NCBI GenBank assembly: GCA_965246845.1
Contig: CBDFFR010000012.1
Location: forward strand, 1,612,001 to 1,676,000
DNA: 64,000 bases
Direction of reading: 5' to 3'
DNA from: JBBRMW01 sp965246845
Lineage (GTDB): Bacteria; Chloroflexota; Anaerolineae; Aggregatilineales; UBA2796
The notes under the pieces are model-generated. The model had not been told where the DNA came from. It did not search any database and saw only the letters and a program-made list of their open reading frames with translations. This document shows, in pieces, positions 8,527 through 17,572 of this stretch; position 1 is the stretch's first letter; every line of letters starts with the position of its first letter. The position numbers and the translations under genes were made by a program.

Positions 8527-9827
8527 TAGATGCCGACGATGCTTTCATAGGCACGCGAAATCTTCTCCGCGTTCGGGACGTACCAATCCCAATTCACTGT
8601 GAGGATCAGTTCCGACGGATTCGGCGCGTAGTACGGCTTCGCCCAATCCGGCGCAAGCGCGCGGTGTTGCGGTGCGACACCACCCGCATAGACGACCAGA
8701 TACTTGTCTTCCGGCACGTTCCAGCGATTGACGGCTTCCGATGTCGCGGTTTCCTTGTACCAGCCGACATGCTGGAACTCGGTGCTGATCATCCAGTTGA
8801 GCAGGACGCGCGCGGCGATGGGGTGCTTCGCGCCCGCCACTGGGGTCATCGTCTCGCGGTCGGCCACGATGCCCGACTTCGGGTAGAACGGCGCGAGCAG
8901 GTTGTCGCGCTTGTTCCAGTCGAGCGCCAGCAGTTCGCGCGTGTAGGTTCCCCACAAACCCGCCCACCACGCTTCGCCGGATTGCAGGTTCAGGCGCAAC
9001 GCCGGGTCGTTGCCGATGTCGCCGAATTTGAAGACCTGCTTCGACATATTGCTCTTCCACCACTGGAAGCCGGCCTGCCACGTCGCGAGGTCCCACAGGC
9101 TGCCCGTGACGATGCCCTGCTTGACCAGCGAATTGAGGAGGCCGAGGAACACGAAATGGCCGCGCGAGTCGTTGGTCAGCGAATAGACGATGCCCTTGTT
9201 CGCCAGTTCAGGGCGGGCGAGGTCGGTCCAGTCGTTGAACTTGGTGACGTCCACCTTGTCGCGGCGCAGCATTGCCTGCAACCATTCGTAACCCTGATAA
9301 ACCACGCCGTAGGTTCCCTTGCCCGCGCTGGCCGTTTCGCCCTTGAAGAGATACGCAGGTTCGACGGCGGCGAGGTTGGTCAACAGCGGCATATACTTCG
9401 GCTGATCGACGGGTTCACCCCATTCGAGCGCCATGATCCGCGAGAAGAATTCTTCTTCCTTGTCGATCAGGTCAATGCCGAGATCGCGAATGTGGCGCTT
9501 GGCGAGCGGCAATTCCTGTAGAAAGCTGCTGAAATCACCTTCGGCGTATTCCAGTTTGACCGGGACGCCGTACAGCTTCTTCGTGTGGTTTGCGAACTGC
9601 TCGACGAACGTGATTTCACGCAAGCCGGAGAAGCCCCAGGTGTGCATCTTTACGGTCGCGCCTTCGGCGGTGAGCGCCTGGCCGACCTTCGCCGGATCGC
9701 TCAGGTCGGGGTCGCCCGTTTGCGCGATGACTGCCGGGAACGTGAAGCGGGACGACGCAGCCAGACCCGCGCCCGTCACCGACGCGAACTTTAGAAACTG
9801 CCGACGGCTAAATTTGCTATTCGACAT
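8526..9827 (-). CDS. Tat-exported solute-binding protein of the ABC importer
   Basis: The N-terminus has a twin-arginine signal: SRRQFLK at residues 7-13, a hydrophobic stretch, then an Ala-containing cleavage region near 33. The mature protein has the periplasmic binding protein type-2 look of family-1 solute-binding proteins (FAVQ-like core, many aromatic residues). Tat export suggests folding or ligand or metal acquisition before export. The ATG at 9827 is chosen because GGAGG lies 5-6 nt upstream. The ligand is unknown; the genetic link to PHP hydrolases suggests a phosphoester or related compound (inference). Confidence 0.88.
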   Translation of the reverse strand: MSNSKFSRRQFLKFASVTGAGLAASSRFTFPAVIAQTGDPDLSDPAKVGQALTAEGATVKMHTWGFSGLREITFVEQFANHTKKLYGVPVKLEYAEGDFSSFLQELPLAKRHIRDLGIDLIDKEEEFFSRIMALEWGEPVDQPKYMPLLTNLAAVEPAYLFKGETASAGKGTYGVVYQGYEWLQAMLRRDKVDVTKFNDWTDLARPELANKGIVYSLTNDSRGHFVFLGLLNSLVKQGIVTGSLWDLATWQAGFQWWKSNMSKQVFKFGDIGNDPALRLNLQSGEAWWAGLWGTYTRELLALDWNKRDNLLAPFYPKSGIVADRETMTPVAGAKHPIAARVLLNWMISTEFQHVGWYKETATSEAVNRWNVPEDKYLVVYAGGVAPQHRALAPDWAKPYYAPNPSELILTVNWDWYVPNAEKISRAYESIVGI

Positions 9828-9846
9828 CACTGCCTCCACTCTCTTG

Positions 9847-9870
9847 AAAAGGCGCGCGGAGAACGCGCCC
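9847..9870 (-). terminator. Hairpin plus TTTT between the PHP gene and the ABC operon
   Basis: Read on the minus strand, GGCGCG (9869-9864) pairs with CGCGCC (9856-9851) around a 7-nt loop and is followed directly by TTTT. It sits downstream of the PHP gene and 20 nt before the solute-binding-protein start, so it either ends the PHP transcript or acts as an attenuator of the transporter operon. The rest of the 145-nt gap is A+T-rich with a TTGACA on the minus strand near 9930 but no clear matching -10. Confidence 0.55.
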
Positions 9871-9972
9871 CCGGTGACATTGACCTCACGATATTAATTT
9901 TTGAGGGCAGTTTGTTGAAATTTGTGTCAACAGACGGCTAACGATTTAGACTGGCGATTTAACATTGCTTCC

Positions 9973-10884
9973 TCAGCGCAGCCAGATCGGGTTGGACCAT
10001 GCCTTGCGCTGCGCGTCGTCGCGAACGAGGATGCGGACGTAATCGCTGCGCCAGTTTTCGAGGCTGAATTCAGCCTGCGTGATGCCCTGCTCCGCGATGC
10101 TCTTGTATTCCGTCGGCACGCCCATGATGAATACGCGGTTGGCGGGTGTGCAGCGCAGGCTCAGGCGTTTGCCGGGTTCGACCTCGACATGCGTGATCAG
10201 CGGTCCGGTGGTGGAATAGAAATCGCCTGCCTTCAGCGCGGCGAGAAGCGCTTCGGGCGAGAGTTCCTCGCTTTTGACCATCACCGATCCGATCAGCCGT
10301 TCGTGCGAATTCGGGACGAAGTGCGCGTCGTCGGTCGCGCAGATATTCAAATGTCTGCCGCGTGCCAGCATGTAATCGATCATGTAGCTGCTCTCGGCGC
10401 AGTCGTTGTCGTCGGTCGCGCTGGCGTTGAAAATCTCCATCGCATGGATGTCGCCGAGCGCGAGCATGTCCTTATCGGTCATCAGATACCAGTGCGGATG
10501 CGGCGCGACGACGAACGCACCTGCCGCGAGCGCCCGCGCTGCGAGTTCAGGTCCGGTCTGGTCCTCCGGGGTGTGCGCGAAATCGAAAGGCAATCCGACG
10601 GCGAGGATATGCCAGGTGTTGCCGAGTTCCATTGCGTGCGTATGCGTATGAATTTCCGCGCCAATGATCGTGGTGAATTCCGGCGTGCGGTAGGGACGCG
10701 TATCGGTGATCGGCCAGCCGCAATCTGCGACGAAGTGATCGGAGAGCGTGAGAAAATCGTACCCGGCCTCGCGATAAGTGCGACAGACTTCTTCGGGCGA
10801 AACGCGCCCGTCGGAACGAGTCGAATGCGTATGCAGGTTGCCGCGCCAGAAGCGACCCGGCTTTGAAAAGGGGGTTTCCATCAT
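9973..10884 (-). CDS. PHP-domain metal-dependent phosphoesterase (short form)
   Basis: A 303-aa PHP protein without the N-terminal beta domain of its partner at 4330. Metal ligands: HTH at 18-20, RSDG at 23-26, SDH at 48-50, GAEIHTH, VVAPHPH and a late TDDAH motif. Tandem ATGs at 10884 and 10881 follow no clear Shine-Dalgarno. The longer frame to 11046 starts in an A+T-rich region and lacks homology, so it was not used. It is upstream of and co-directional with the ABC importer but separated by a terminator-like hairpin. Confidence 0.85.
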   Translation of the reverse strand: MMETPFSKPGRFWRGNLHTHSTRSDGRVSPEEVCRTYREAGYDFLTLSDHFVADCGWPITDTRPYRTPEFTTIIGAEIHTHTHAMELGNTWHILAVGLPFDFAHTPEDQTGPELAARALAAGAFVVAPHPHWYLMTDKDMLALGDIHAMEIFNASATDDNDCAESSYMIDYMLARGRHLNICATDDAHFVPNSHERLIGSVMVKSEELSPEALLAALKAGDFYSTTGPLITHVEVEPGKRLSLRCTPANRVFIMGVPTEYKSIAEQGITQAEFSLENWRSDYVRILVRDDAQRKAWSNPIWLR

Positions 10885-11115
10885 TATGTGCGAGTTTCCG
10901 ATTGAGTGACTATCAGCATAGACGGCTTGTGTTATCTGGCGTTTAAGCACATTGGAGAATTGACCCACAAACTGCCTCTGCCATTTAATCCGGCACGTAA
11001 AATTTTGTAACATATTTGATATTACTATAATGTAATCAGCACGCAATTATTGGGGCATCGGCACGCCGATTAGGTTAAACTTGAAATTGCGCAGAGTAGA
11101 TTTAGGGGATGAGCG

Positions 11116-14100
11116 ATGGCAAGCGCTTCCGAGGTGACTCCGCTGGACAAGCGTTATACACAACTGACCCCGGTAGGGTCAGGCGGTATGGGGGTTGTCT
11201 ATCGCGCCAAAGACCGCCTCACGGATCAAGTCATCGCGTTGAAGAGCATCCTCGGCGATTACGCGAGCAAACAGAGTGAGGGAACCGCCTTCGACCGCCG
11301 TTTGGTACTTGCCGAAGAATTCCAAACCCTCGCCGGGTTGCGCCATCCGAATATCATTAGCGTGATCGATTTTGGCTTCGATTTGAATCAGCAGCCGTAT
11401 TTTACGATGGACCTGTTGCAAGATGCGCAGCCTATCACATACGCAGGGTTGCGGCAGCCTGTGGAGCATAAACTCGACCTGCTGACGCAGGCATTGCAGG
11501 CACTCGTTTACCTGCATCGGCGCGGGATTGTTCACCGTGACCTCAAGCCCGGTAACATCCTCGTCCAGAATGGACAGGTCAAACTGCTGGATTTCGGGTT
11601 GGCGACCACGCAGCAGCAAGTAGAGTTCGTCGTTGGCACACCCGCTTACATCGCGCCGGAAGTGCTGCTCGGCGGGAGCGTAACCCCCGCTTCTGACCTG
11701 TATGCGATAGGCGTCATTCTGTATGAGATGTTCACCAACCGCCACCCCTTCGATACCACCGATTTTAGCCGTCTGCTGATCAGCACTACGAATACCAATC
11801 TGGACCTGACGCCGTTCGCCACAAAAATTACTCAGGGCAGGTCAAGCGCTGATAGTGCAGAACCGACCGTCGTGATCCCTGCCGACCCATCGACAATTGG
11901 GCGCGGCGGCACATCGGATACGGTTATTCTGCCAGCGTCGCAGCAGATCGATCCAAAAACGATTATCGTCGATGCAAGACCAACTGGTCGTGACGAGGCT
12001 GCAACAGACCAGGCTATCGAGCGCTTCCGCGACATTGTACCAGCAGGTGACGGGATAGCTATGGACCCGGCAATTTCACTGGCCGCTGTGGTTCGCCGTC
12101 TCCTGAATCGAAACTCTGCAATTCGGTATAACAATGCAGAGGACGTGATTCGCGACCTGAGCATTGTCATGGGCAAGCCGCTCTCCGCCGAAACGTCGAT
12201 GACCCGCGACAGCTTTCTGAAAGCTGCCAAATTCGTTGGACGGCAGCAAGAATTAACCCAATTCTTGAACACGCTCTCACAGGCATTCGCGAAAGCGGGA
12301 AGCGTCTGGTTGGTCAACGGTGAAGGGGGTGTCGGCAAATCGCGTTTTCTTGAAGAGTTGCGCATCCGCGCACTGGTCAAAGGTGCGCTTGTGTTGCGTG
12401 CGACCGCCGCTGAACTGGATGCGCCATACCAGCTCTGGCGAGATTTGTTGCGCCGCCTGCTCCTGAATATCGACGTGAGCGATTATGATGCGGGCGTGCT
12501 GAAAGAGATTATCCCGAACATCGATGAATTATTGGAGCGTCCGGTACAGCTCGCGCCCGCGCTTGAGCCGGAACAGGGGCGCAAGCGCATCCTTTCGGTG
12601 ATCATGAATGCTTTTTCGCAGCAAAAACAGCCGATGCTGATTGTGCTTGAAGATTTGCATTGCGCGCGTGCAGAAAACCTGAGCGTGCTGGAGCAACTTG
12701 CGCAGGTTGTCGCCGGGCTGCCGCTGCTCGTCGTGGGTAGCTACCGGAGCGATGAAAAGCTGGAAATTGCGCCGACCCTGCGCGGGCTGCCGACCGTCAC
12801 GCTAAAGCGATTTGCAGCCGCTGACACCGCCGACCTCACGGCGTCCATTTTAGGCGATGGCGCACAATCGAAAGCACTGCAAGAATTCCTGCACAACGAG
12901 ACGGAAGGCAATGTCCTCTTCATCATTGAGGTCATCCGCGCTTTGGCAGACCAGGCGGGCAAACTTGGCGATATAAAAACATCGGACCTGCCCACGCATT
13001 TGGTGGTCGAGGGCATTCAACAACTTTTGCAGCGCCGTTTGGACCGCATCCCGGCGACTGACCGGGACTTGTTACAAATCGCGGCACTCGTCGGGCGCGA
13101 AGTCGATCTGAGATTGCTACATGCCGCGCAGCCCGCCGCCGATCTAAACCGTTGGCTGCTGACGTGTTCCGATGCGGCTGTGCTGGAGGTCAGCAACGAG
13201 CGCTGGCAATTCAGCCATGACAAATTGCGGCAGGCGGTACAGGATGGAATTGCCGATAAACCGCAAACGCACCGCACAGCGGCGGAACTGATTGAGAAAG
13301 TCTATCCGGGAGCCGCCGATTACGCGCAGTTGCTGGTGAGCCTGTGGGCGACGGCAGGCGACCGCGATAAAGAGCGCGGTTATGCTATCGTCGCGGGCGA
13401 GCAGGCATATCAGGCGAGTGCGTATCAGGATGCAACGCGCTATTTTCAACGCGCGCTTGCGCTGCTCGCACAGGACCACACCGCGGACACAGAACAACAG
13501 CGCAGCCCTATCCTTGTTGCTCTTGCAAAGTGTGAAGTGCAACTGAATAACTACGAGCGCGCAGTTCAGCTTGCGGAAGAGTCGATTGCGCTTAAAGCAA
13601 CCCTGAGCGATCCGGCGCTGCACTCGGAGGCTCTCTACGCACTCGGTTACAGTTTGCTCTATAAGGGCGATGCGGAACACGCTGCGCCGTTTCTGGAACA
13701 AAGCCTGACGCGCTTCCGCGAGCAAAATAATCTGCGCGGCGCATCGGATGCGCTGCGCGGGCTGGCACGGATCGACTCTGCCCAGGGAAATTATGCCGCT
13801 GCAAGCAAGTTCCTCGAAGAAAGTCTGACGAACAGCCAGCAGGCGAATAATCAGTGGAGCGAGGCGACCGCCTACATGGACCTCGGCTATGCCGCGCTGA
13901 TGCAGGGGCAGTTCGGTCAGGCCGATGCACAGCTCGAACAGGCTTCGCAATTATTTCGCACTGTGAAAAATCAATCCGGGATCGCCAATTCACTGCTGCT
14001 GCATGGGATGACCGCGCACTTCTCCGGGAATGATGTTCAATCCACAGCCTACCTGATGGAAAGTTTGGCAATTAGTCGTGCAATTGGCGATCAACGTGCG

Positions 14101-14613
14101 GCAGCGGGCGCGCTCAACAATCTTGGCTCGTATGCCTCGGAGCGCGGCGATTATAGTGAAGCAGAGCGTTGGCTCGCGCAGAGTTTGCAAGCCTACCGTG
14201 ATTTGAAATTCCGGTGGGGCATCGCGGCGACCCTCGTTAACCTCGGCCATGCCGCATCCGGTCAGAGTCAAACCACCAAAGCGAAGCAATACTTCGCGGA
14301 CGCAATGCGGGAAGCAAACGATCTGCACGCTGCCCCATTGATTCTGGAAGTGATCGCCGGGTCCGCGCGGCTGCTCGCCGCTGAAGGGGATCAGGTCAAA
14401 GCGCTCGAATGGATTGGTCTGGTGGATAATCACCCGGCGATGAACCCGGATGTACAGAGCATTACGGCTCCACTGCTTACGGAGCTATCCGCCAAACTAT
14501 CCGCTCCCGATGTACAGCAGGGAATTGATAGCGGTCGAAAACTGGTTCTTGAGGATGTCGTTGCAATCATCATGACTTCCGGCACATCTCCAAATCTCGA
14601 AAGCAAGTCTTAG
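11116..14613 (+). CDS. Ser/Thr protein kinase fused to an AAA/NTPase domain and TPR repeats
   Basis: The Hanks-type kinase (about 12-220) is complete: GSGGMG 21-26, K43, HRDLKPGN from 140, DFG at 159, and GTPAYIAPE. A Thr/Ser-rich linker with several TVV/TII stretches (possible phospho-sites) leads to a STAND-like ATPase with Walker A GEGGVGKS (402-409) and Walker B LIVLED near 508. From about 760 to 1130 there are tandem TPR-like repeats. There is no transmembrane helix, so it is cytosolic. The plan matches PknK-like signalling ATPases. GGGG lies 7 nt before the ATG. No phosphatase is adjacent. Confidence 0.93.
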   Translation: MASASEVTPLDKRYTQLTPVGSGGMGVVYRAKDRLTDQVIALKSILGDYASKQSEGTAFDRRLVLAEEFQTLAGLRHPNIISVIDFGFDLNQQPYFTMDLLQDAQPITYAGLRQPVEHKLDLLTQALQALVYLHRRGIVHRDLKPGNILVQNGQVKLLDFGLATTQQQVEFVVGTPAYIAPEVLLGGSVTPASDLYAIGVILYEMFTNRHPFDTTDFSRLLISTTNTNLDLTPFATKITQGRSSADSAEPTVVIPADPSTIGRGGTSDTVILPASQQIDPKTIIVDARPTGRDEAATDQAIERFRDIVPAGDGIAMDPAISLAAVVRRLLNRNSAIRYNNAEDVIRDLSIVMGKPLSAETSMTRDSFLKAAKFVGRQQELTQFLNTLSQAFAKAGSVWLVNGEGGVGKSRFLEELRIRALVKGALVLRATAAELDAPYQLWRDLLRRLLLNIDVSDYDAGVLKEIIPNIDELLERPVQLAPALEPEQGRKRILSVIMNAFSQQKQPMLIVLEDLHCARAENLSVLEQLAQVVAGLPLLVVGSYRSDEKLEIAPTLRGLPTVTLKRFAAADTADLTASILGDGAQSKALQEFLHNETEGNVLFIIEVIRALADQAGKLGDIKTSDLPTHLVVEGIQQLLQRRLDRIPATDRDLLQIAALVGREVDLRLLHAAQPAADLNRWLLTCSDAAVLEVSNERWQFSHDKLRQAVQDGIADKPQTHRTAAELIEKVYPGAADYAQLLVSLWATAGDRDKERGYAIVAGEQAYQASAYQDATRYFQRALALLAQDHTADTEQQRSPILVALAKCEVQLNNYERAVQLAEESIALKATLSDPALHSEALYALGYSLLYKGDAEHAAPFLEQSLTRFREQNNLRGASDALRGLARIDSAQGNYAAASKFLEESLTNSQQANNQWSEATAYMDLGYAALMQGQFGQADAQLEQASQLFRTVKNQSGIANSLLLHGMTAHFSGNDVQSTAYLMESLAISRAIGDQRAAAGALNNLGSYASERGDYSEAERWLAQSLQAYRDLKFRWGIAATLVNLGHAASGQSQTTKAKQYFADAMREANDLHAAPLILEVIAGSARLLAAEGDQVKALEWIGLVDNHPAMNPDVQSITAPLLTELSAKLSAPDVQQGIDSGRKLVLEDVVAIIMTSGTSPNLESKS

Positions 14614-14720
14614 AAAAATTGCCGATCAAGGTCTCCATTTCGAGGTTTGACAAACAATCGCGCACGTCAGGATAGAAAGGCGTTCGGAAAATACAACTCT
14701 TCTAAAGGTTGTGTATATAT

Positions 14721-14761
14721 TTTGGAAGAAATACACGCAAATCTATAGATGTGCGTATAAT
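14721..14761 (+). promoter_or_regulatory. Promoter region with -10 TATAAT and nearby inverted repeats
   Basis: TATAAT lies at 14756-14761, 38 nt before the ATG at 14799. Just upstream are the short dyad ACGCA...TGCGT (about 14736-14755) and an imperfect TTGTGTAT...ATACACgcAA dyad (about 14709-14740). They overlap the expected -35, so regulation by a dimeric repressor is possible. No good -35 box is seen. Confidence 0.45.
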
Positions 14762-14798
14762 TAGAAAGAACTTGTCTGTCCACTGAGGAAGCGTCAAC

Positions 14799-15854
14799 AT
14801 GCTACTCCTGCGTAAACTCTCCACCAGCATCCTGCTAATCATCAGCTTCGCATTCACGGCAACGCCCGGTTACGCACAATCGTCGCTGCCGCCACTGCCC
14901 TCACAAGCCGCAATTAATAATGTGCTTGCGGGTGGTCCTCCCCGGTTCGTTTCCACAGGCGTCCCCGACAAAGTTGATAAAATCTTCAAGTCGGCGTTCA
15001 AGAAATACAAGCCGTTCAACGACGCCGTCAAGGACCTCGATTATGGACAGGCAGTATCGTATTTCAGCCTTTCCAGCACGGTCCTGCGCACGCTGGTCCC
15101 GCGTAAAGGTGCAGCAGGGAGCAACCTTTCGCCGGATATTACAGCGCCCGGTGGAACCCCTGCAAAGTTCATCGGCGGTACATACGATGTCGTATACGGC
15201 GCTACGTTGATCCTGCTGGTAAATGGCAACCAGCTTCGCTTCTATGTCGATGAGAGTAACTATGGCTCGCCTTATGCCTACATCTCGCATACCGTTTCCT
15301 TCGTAGCTCCCGGAGACGAGGGCGTTCTCATTGCCGCCGATGAAGTATGCTTTCAGATTGGCCTGTCGCAGGCATGTGCGAATCCGAACGGCACGGGTGT
15401 CGATGGCGCGGTCGTGAGCGTCGCACAGCAAGCGTATAACCAGCTTGCCGGGGTGTACAGTTTCAGCGCCTCGTTCAACTTTAACACCGCTGTGCCGGAC
15501 CGCGTTGGCGCGAATGCCCGCGCGCAATGTACCGGAGCGAATAACTGCCAGCCGAACGTGGTTTATGTCTCGTCGGGCAGTGCCGGGCAGGGGCAGATCA
15601 TCGGCCTGATGAGTGTCCTCGCCACCAACGACTTGAAGGCGTATTCAGCGACCGGGACGTTTATCGGCCAGCTTGTACCCGGCTCCTACCTTGTCATTCA
15701 GGCGACGGGCGGCGGTGTTGGTAGCCCCGGCGTGTTGTTCCTCGTCGGTGCAACGGGTCAGAACTTCATGATCCCGGCGAGCGGCATCAATGGTCCGGGC
15801 GGTTCCGGTAAAGCGGCCATCAAGGACGCCTCGATGCACGGCTGGATGTTCTAG
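14799..15854 (+). CDS. Secreted hypothetical protein (351 aa)
   Basis: A Sec signal peptide spans residues 1-26 (hydrophobic core, cleavage after GYAQ or A-Q-S). The mature part is Gly/Ala/Ser-rich with beta-strand character and contains four Cys in two close pairs (VCFQIGLSQAC and QCTGANNC), which could form disulphides. The C-terminal 100 residues repeat short hydrophobic/Gly segments (SGSAGQGQIIGL, GQLVPGSYLVIQATGG). I do not recognise the family. GAGGAAG precedes the ATG. It probably acts outside the membrane. It is followed by a strong hairpin at 15933. Confidence 0.7.
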   Translation: MLLLRKLSTSILLIISFAFTATPGYAQSSLPPLPSQAAINNVLAGGPPRFVSTGVPDKVDKIFKSAFKKYKPFNDAVKDLDYGQAVSYFSLSSTVLRTLVPRKGAAGSNLSPDITAPGGTPAKFIGGTYDVVYGATLILLVNGNQLRFYVDESNYGSPYAYISHTVSFVAPGDEGVLIAADEVCFQIGLSQACANPNGTGVDGAVVSVAQQAYNQLAGVYSFSASFNFNTAVPDRVGANARAQCTGANNCQPNVVYVSSGSAGQGQIIGLMSVLATNDLKAYSATGTFIGQLVPGSYLVIQATGGGVGSPGVLFLVGATGQNFMIPASGINGPGGSGKAAIKDASMHGWMF

Positions 15855-15932
15855 CAACGTCTGTTTTGTCATGAAATCGGGTCAGCAGATCGTCATTCTC
15901 TCGGCGTACAAACAAGTCTGCATTTGAAGTAT

Positions 15933-15975
15933 ACTCCGGCGCATCACGATGATTGATGCGCCGGAGTTTCATTTG
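15933..15975. terminator. 14-bp perfect hairpin immediately before the amine oxidase start
   Basis: ACTCCGGCGCATCA (15933-15946) pairs perfectly with TGATGCGCCGGAGT (15954-15967) across a 7-nt loop and is followed by TTTCATTT. It ends 13 nt before the GTG at 15981. It fits an intrinsic terminator for the secreted-protein gene, but a TATACT box at 15930-15935 overlaps it, so it may instead lie at the 5' end of the oxidase transcript and restrain its expression. Confidence 0.7.
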
Positions 15976-15980
15976 ATACC

Positions 15981-17246
15981 GTGTCAAACAATACAAATCT
16001 TTGGGATGTAATCGTCATTGGCGCGGGAATGGCGGGCGTCAAGGCCGCGCATGACCTGCACGCCGCCGGGAAGCGAGTGGTTGTATTGGAAGCGCGGGAC
16101 CGCATCGGCGGGCGCATCCACACGGAGCGCACCTTCGCGCCCGTCCCCATCGAACTTGGCGCGGAGCAAATCCACACTGACCGCGCCGAAACATGGGTAT
16201 TGGTCCGCGCGGCGGGGCTGCGCACGGTAGACCTCAACCGCACGCGCGTCAAGCTGCCAGATGGGACATGGCGCACGCCGGAGGAGATGGGCAAGGGTTG
16301 GGAAGGAATCAACTTTACGGATGCGCCGCGCCGCGATGAAAGCCTGCAAGCCTTTTACGAGCGCATGGGGCTGGCGCGTGAGGCGTGGCCGTATCAACTG
16401 CGCCTGCTCGAAATCGACAACGAACCCGCCCACAAATGGAGCGCGGAGGCGATCCTCAACCATGCTGCCGTCGTACACGACCCCGCAGAAGAGGTTGGGG
16501 AAAATGATTACCGCGTCCTCGGCGGTTATGACCAGTTGCCCCGAGCGCTCATTGAAGGTTTGGATATTCGCCTGAATTCGCCTGTCGCACGGATCGAATG
16601 GGAGCCGGGGCATGTGCAGGTGTATTCGCGCAGCGGCGAGGTATTTAGCGCTGCGTGCGCAGTCCTGACAATCCCGGTCGGCGTGTGGAAAACGCGCAGT
16701 ATTGCGTTTTTACCAAATTTGCCCGCCGAAAAATGGTCAGCAGTGGATGCGCTCGGCATTGCGGATATTGTGAAGCTGCATTTCCTTTTTGATGCGCGAG
16801 TGCTGCCGGATGATGTCGATTCAATTGTTGATGAGTCCACAATCCCGCCCGTGTGGTGGGATGCGTCGTCTGGTTATGCGGATTTTACAGGGCAGGTGCT
16901 GGTCGGGTGGGCAGCGGGCGATGCGGCACGTGCACTGATCGCGGCGGGTGAGACCGAGGCGCTCCAAATGGCGCTCGCCAGCCTGCGCCGCACGCTCGAT
17001 AACCCCGCGCTGACGTCTCGCGAGGCGCGCATGATGCAATGGAACGATGAGCCGTTCACGCGCGGCGCGTATACCTATACACCGCCGGGGGCGATGTTCG
17101 CGCGTCCGGCGCTCGCCGCGCCGCTTGACGATACGCTTTTCTTTGCAGGCGAAGCAACCGCCGCGTGGTACAGCTTCGTTCACGGCGCATATCAAAGCGG
17201 CGAACGCGCGGCGCGTGAGGTCTTGCAGGCGACCAGAACGTTGTGA
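15981..17246 (+). CDS. FAD-dependent amine oxidase (flavin monoamine oxidase family)
   Basis: The Rossmann dinucleotide motif GAGMAGVKAA near residues 13-22, followed by the LEARDRIGGRIHT stretch near 36-48, binds FAD. The C-terminal FAD contact reads FFAGEATAAW and is followed by the usual GAYQSGERAA helix. At 421 aa the length is normal for the MAO/LSD1-like superfamily. Members oxidise amines or amino acids with O2; the substrate is unknown. The start is GTG with no clear Shine-Dalgarno, right behind a strong hairpin. The stop codon abuts the structured RNA candidate. Confidence 0.88.
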   Translation: MSNNTNLWDVIVIGAGMAGVKAAHDLHAAGKRVVVLEARDRIGGRIHTERTFAPVPIELGAEQIHTDRAETWVLVRAAGLRTVDLNRTRVKLPDGTWRTPEEMGKGWEGINFTDAPRRDESLQAFYERMGLAREAWPYQLRLLEIDNEPAHKWSAEAILNHAAVVHDPAEEVGENDYRVLGGYDQLPRALIEGLDIRLNSPVARIEWEPGHVQVYSRSGEVFSAACAVLTIPVGVWKTRSIAFLPNLPAEKWSAVDALGIADIVKLHFLFDARVLPDDVDSIVDESTIPPVWWDASSGYADFTGQVLVGWAAGDAARALIAAGETEALQMALASLRRTLDNPALTSREARMMQWNDEPFTRGAYTYTPPGAMFARPALAAPLDDTLFFAGEATAAWYSFVHGAYQSGERAAREVLQATRTL

Positions 17247-17530
17247 CCACTCCCCACGCCTAAAAGCGGGGCTTCTGGACCGATAGGCCGGCGTAGCCTT
17301 CAACACATGTTCAGGGGCAACTACCTTAGCGCTCTGGATTACCCACTTTCGTTAACTTGCTGCTTATGGGGTCGCGGCTTGACCGACCCTACACCGGAGC
17401 GCCGTTGTCTTCGCAGCGGCTGGATAAAATTCAGCCGTGAGCCACGACCCCATGTAAACCCGCCAGACTTTGTAATGAATTTGAGCGTCAGCGCACGCCC
17501 CCTTTGCGGTAAATTCAGCGACTTATTAAA
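17235..17530 (+). ncRNA. Structured non-coding RNA candidate, HEARO/omega-RNA-like, with no nuclease gene beside it
   Basis: This 0.3-kb stretch has no credible gene but nested pairing. There is a C/G hairpin at 17252-17271 (CCCCACGC-taaaa-GCGGGG). A GTAGCCTT / AGGGGC..CTAC arm encloses an ACA-TGT tip (about 17293-17324). An unpaired ACTTTCGTTAACTTGC block lies at 17345-17360. A long closing stem GGGGTCG.GGCT (17368-17379) pairs with AGCC.CGACCCC (17440-17451). Inside it are two mutually exclusive hairpins (17401-17420 and 17417-17437). The first hairpin and the CTTTCGTTAAC block resemble what I recall of HEARO (IscB-associated omega) RNAs. Stand-alone copies of these are known in Chloroflexota such as Ktedonobacter. 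The 5' boundary is uncertain and would include the oxidase stop codon. Confidence 0.5.
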
Positions 17531-17572
17531 TTGGATGCTACTTACACCTCGCATCCACAGGAGCCGCTCACC

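Noticed and set aside
10885..11115. Possible extension of the short PHP gene to 11046, or a small gene, in the divergent region
   Set aside because: The extension is in A+T-rich DNA with promoter-like TATAAT (11026-11031) for the kinase gene and no homology-like sequence.
17531..17572. TTG start giving a 14-residue N-terminal extension of the kinase-fold protein
   Set aside because: No ribosome-binding site, while the GTG at 17573 has AGGAG at proper spacing.
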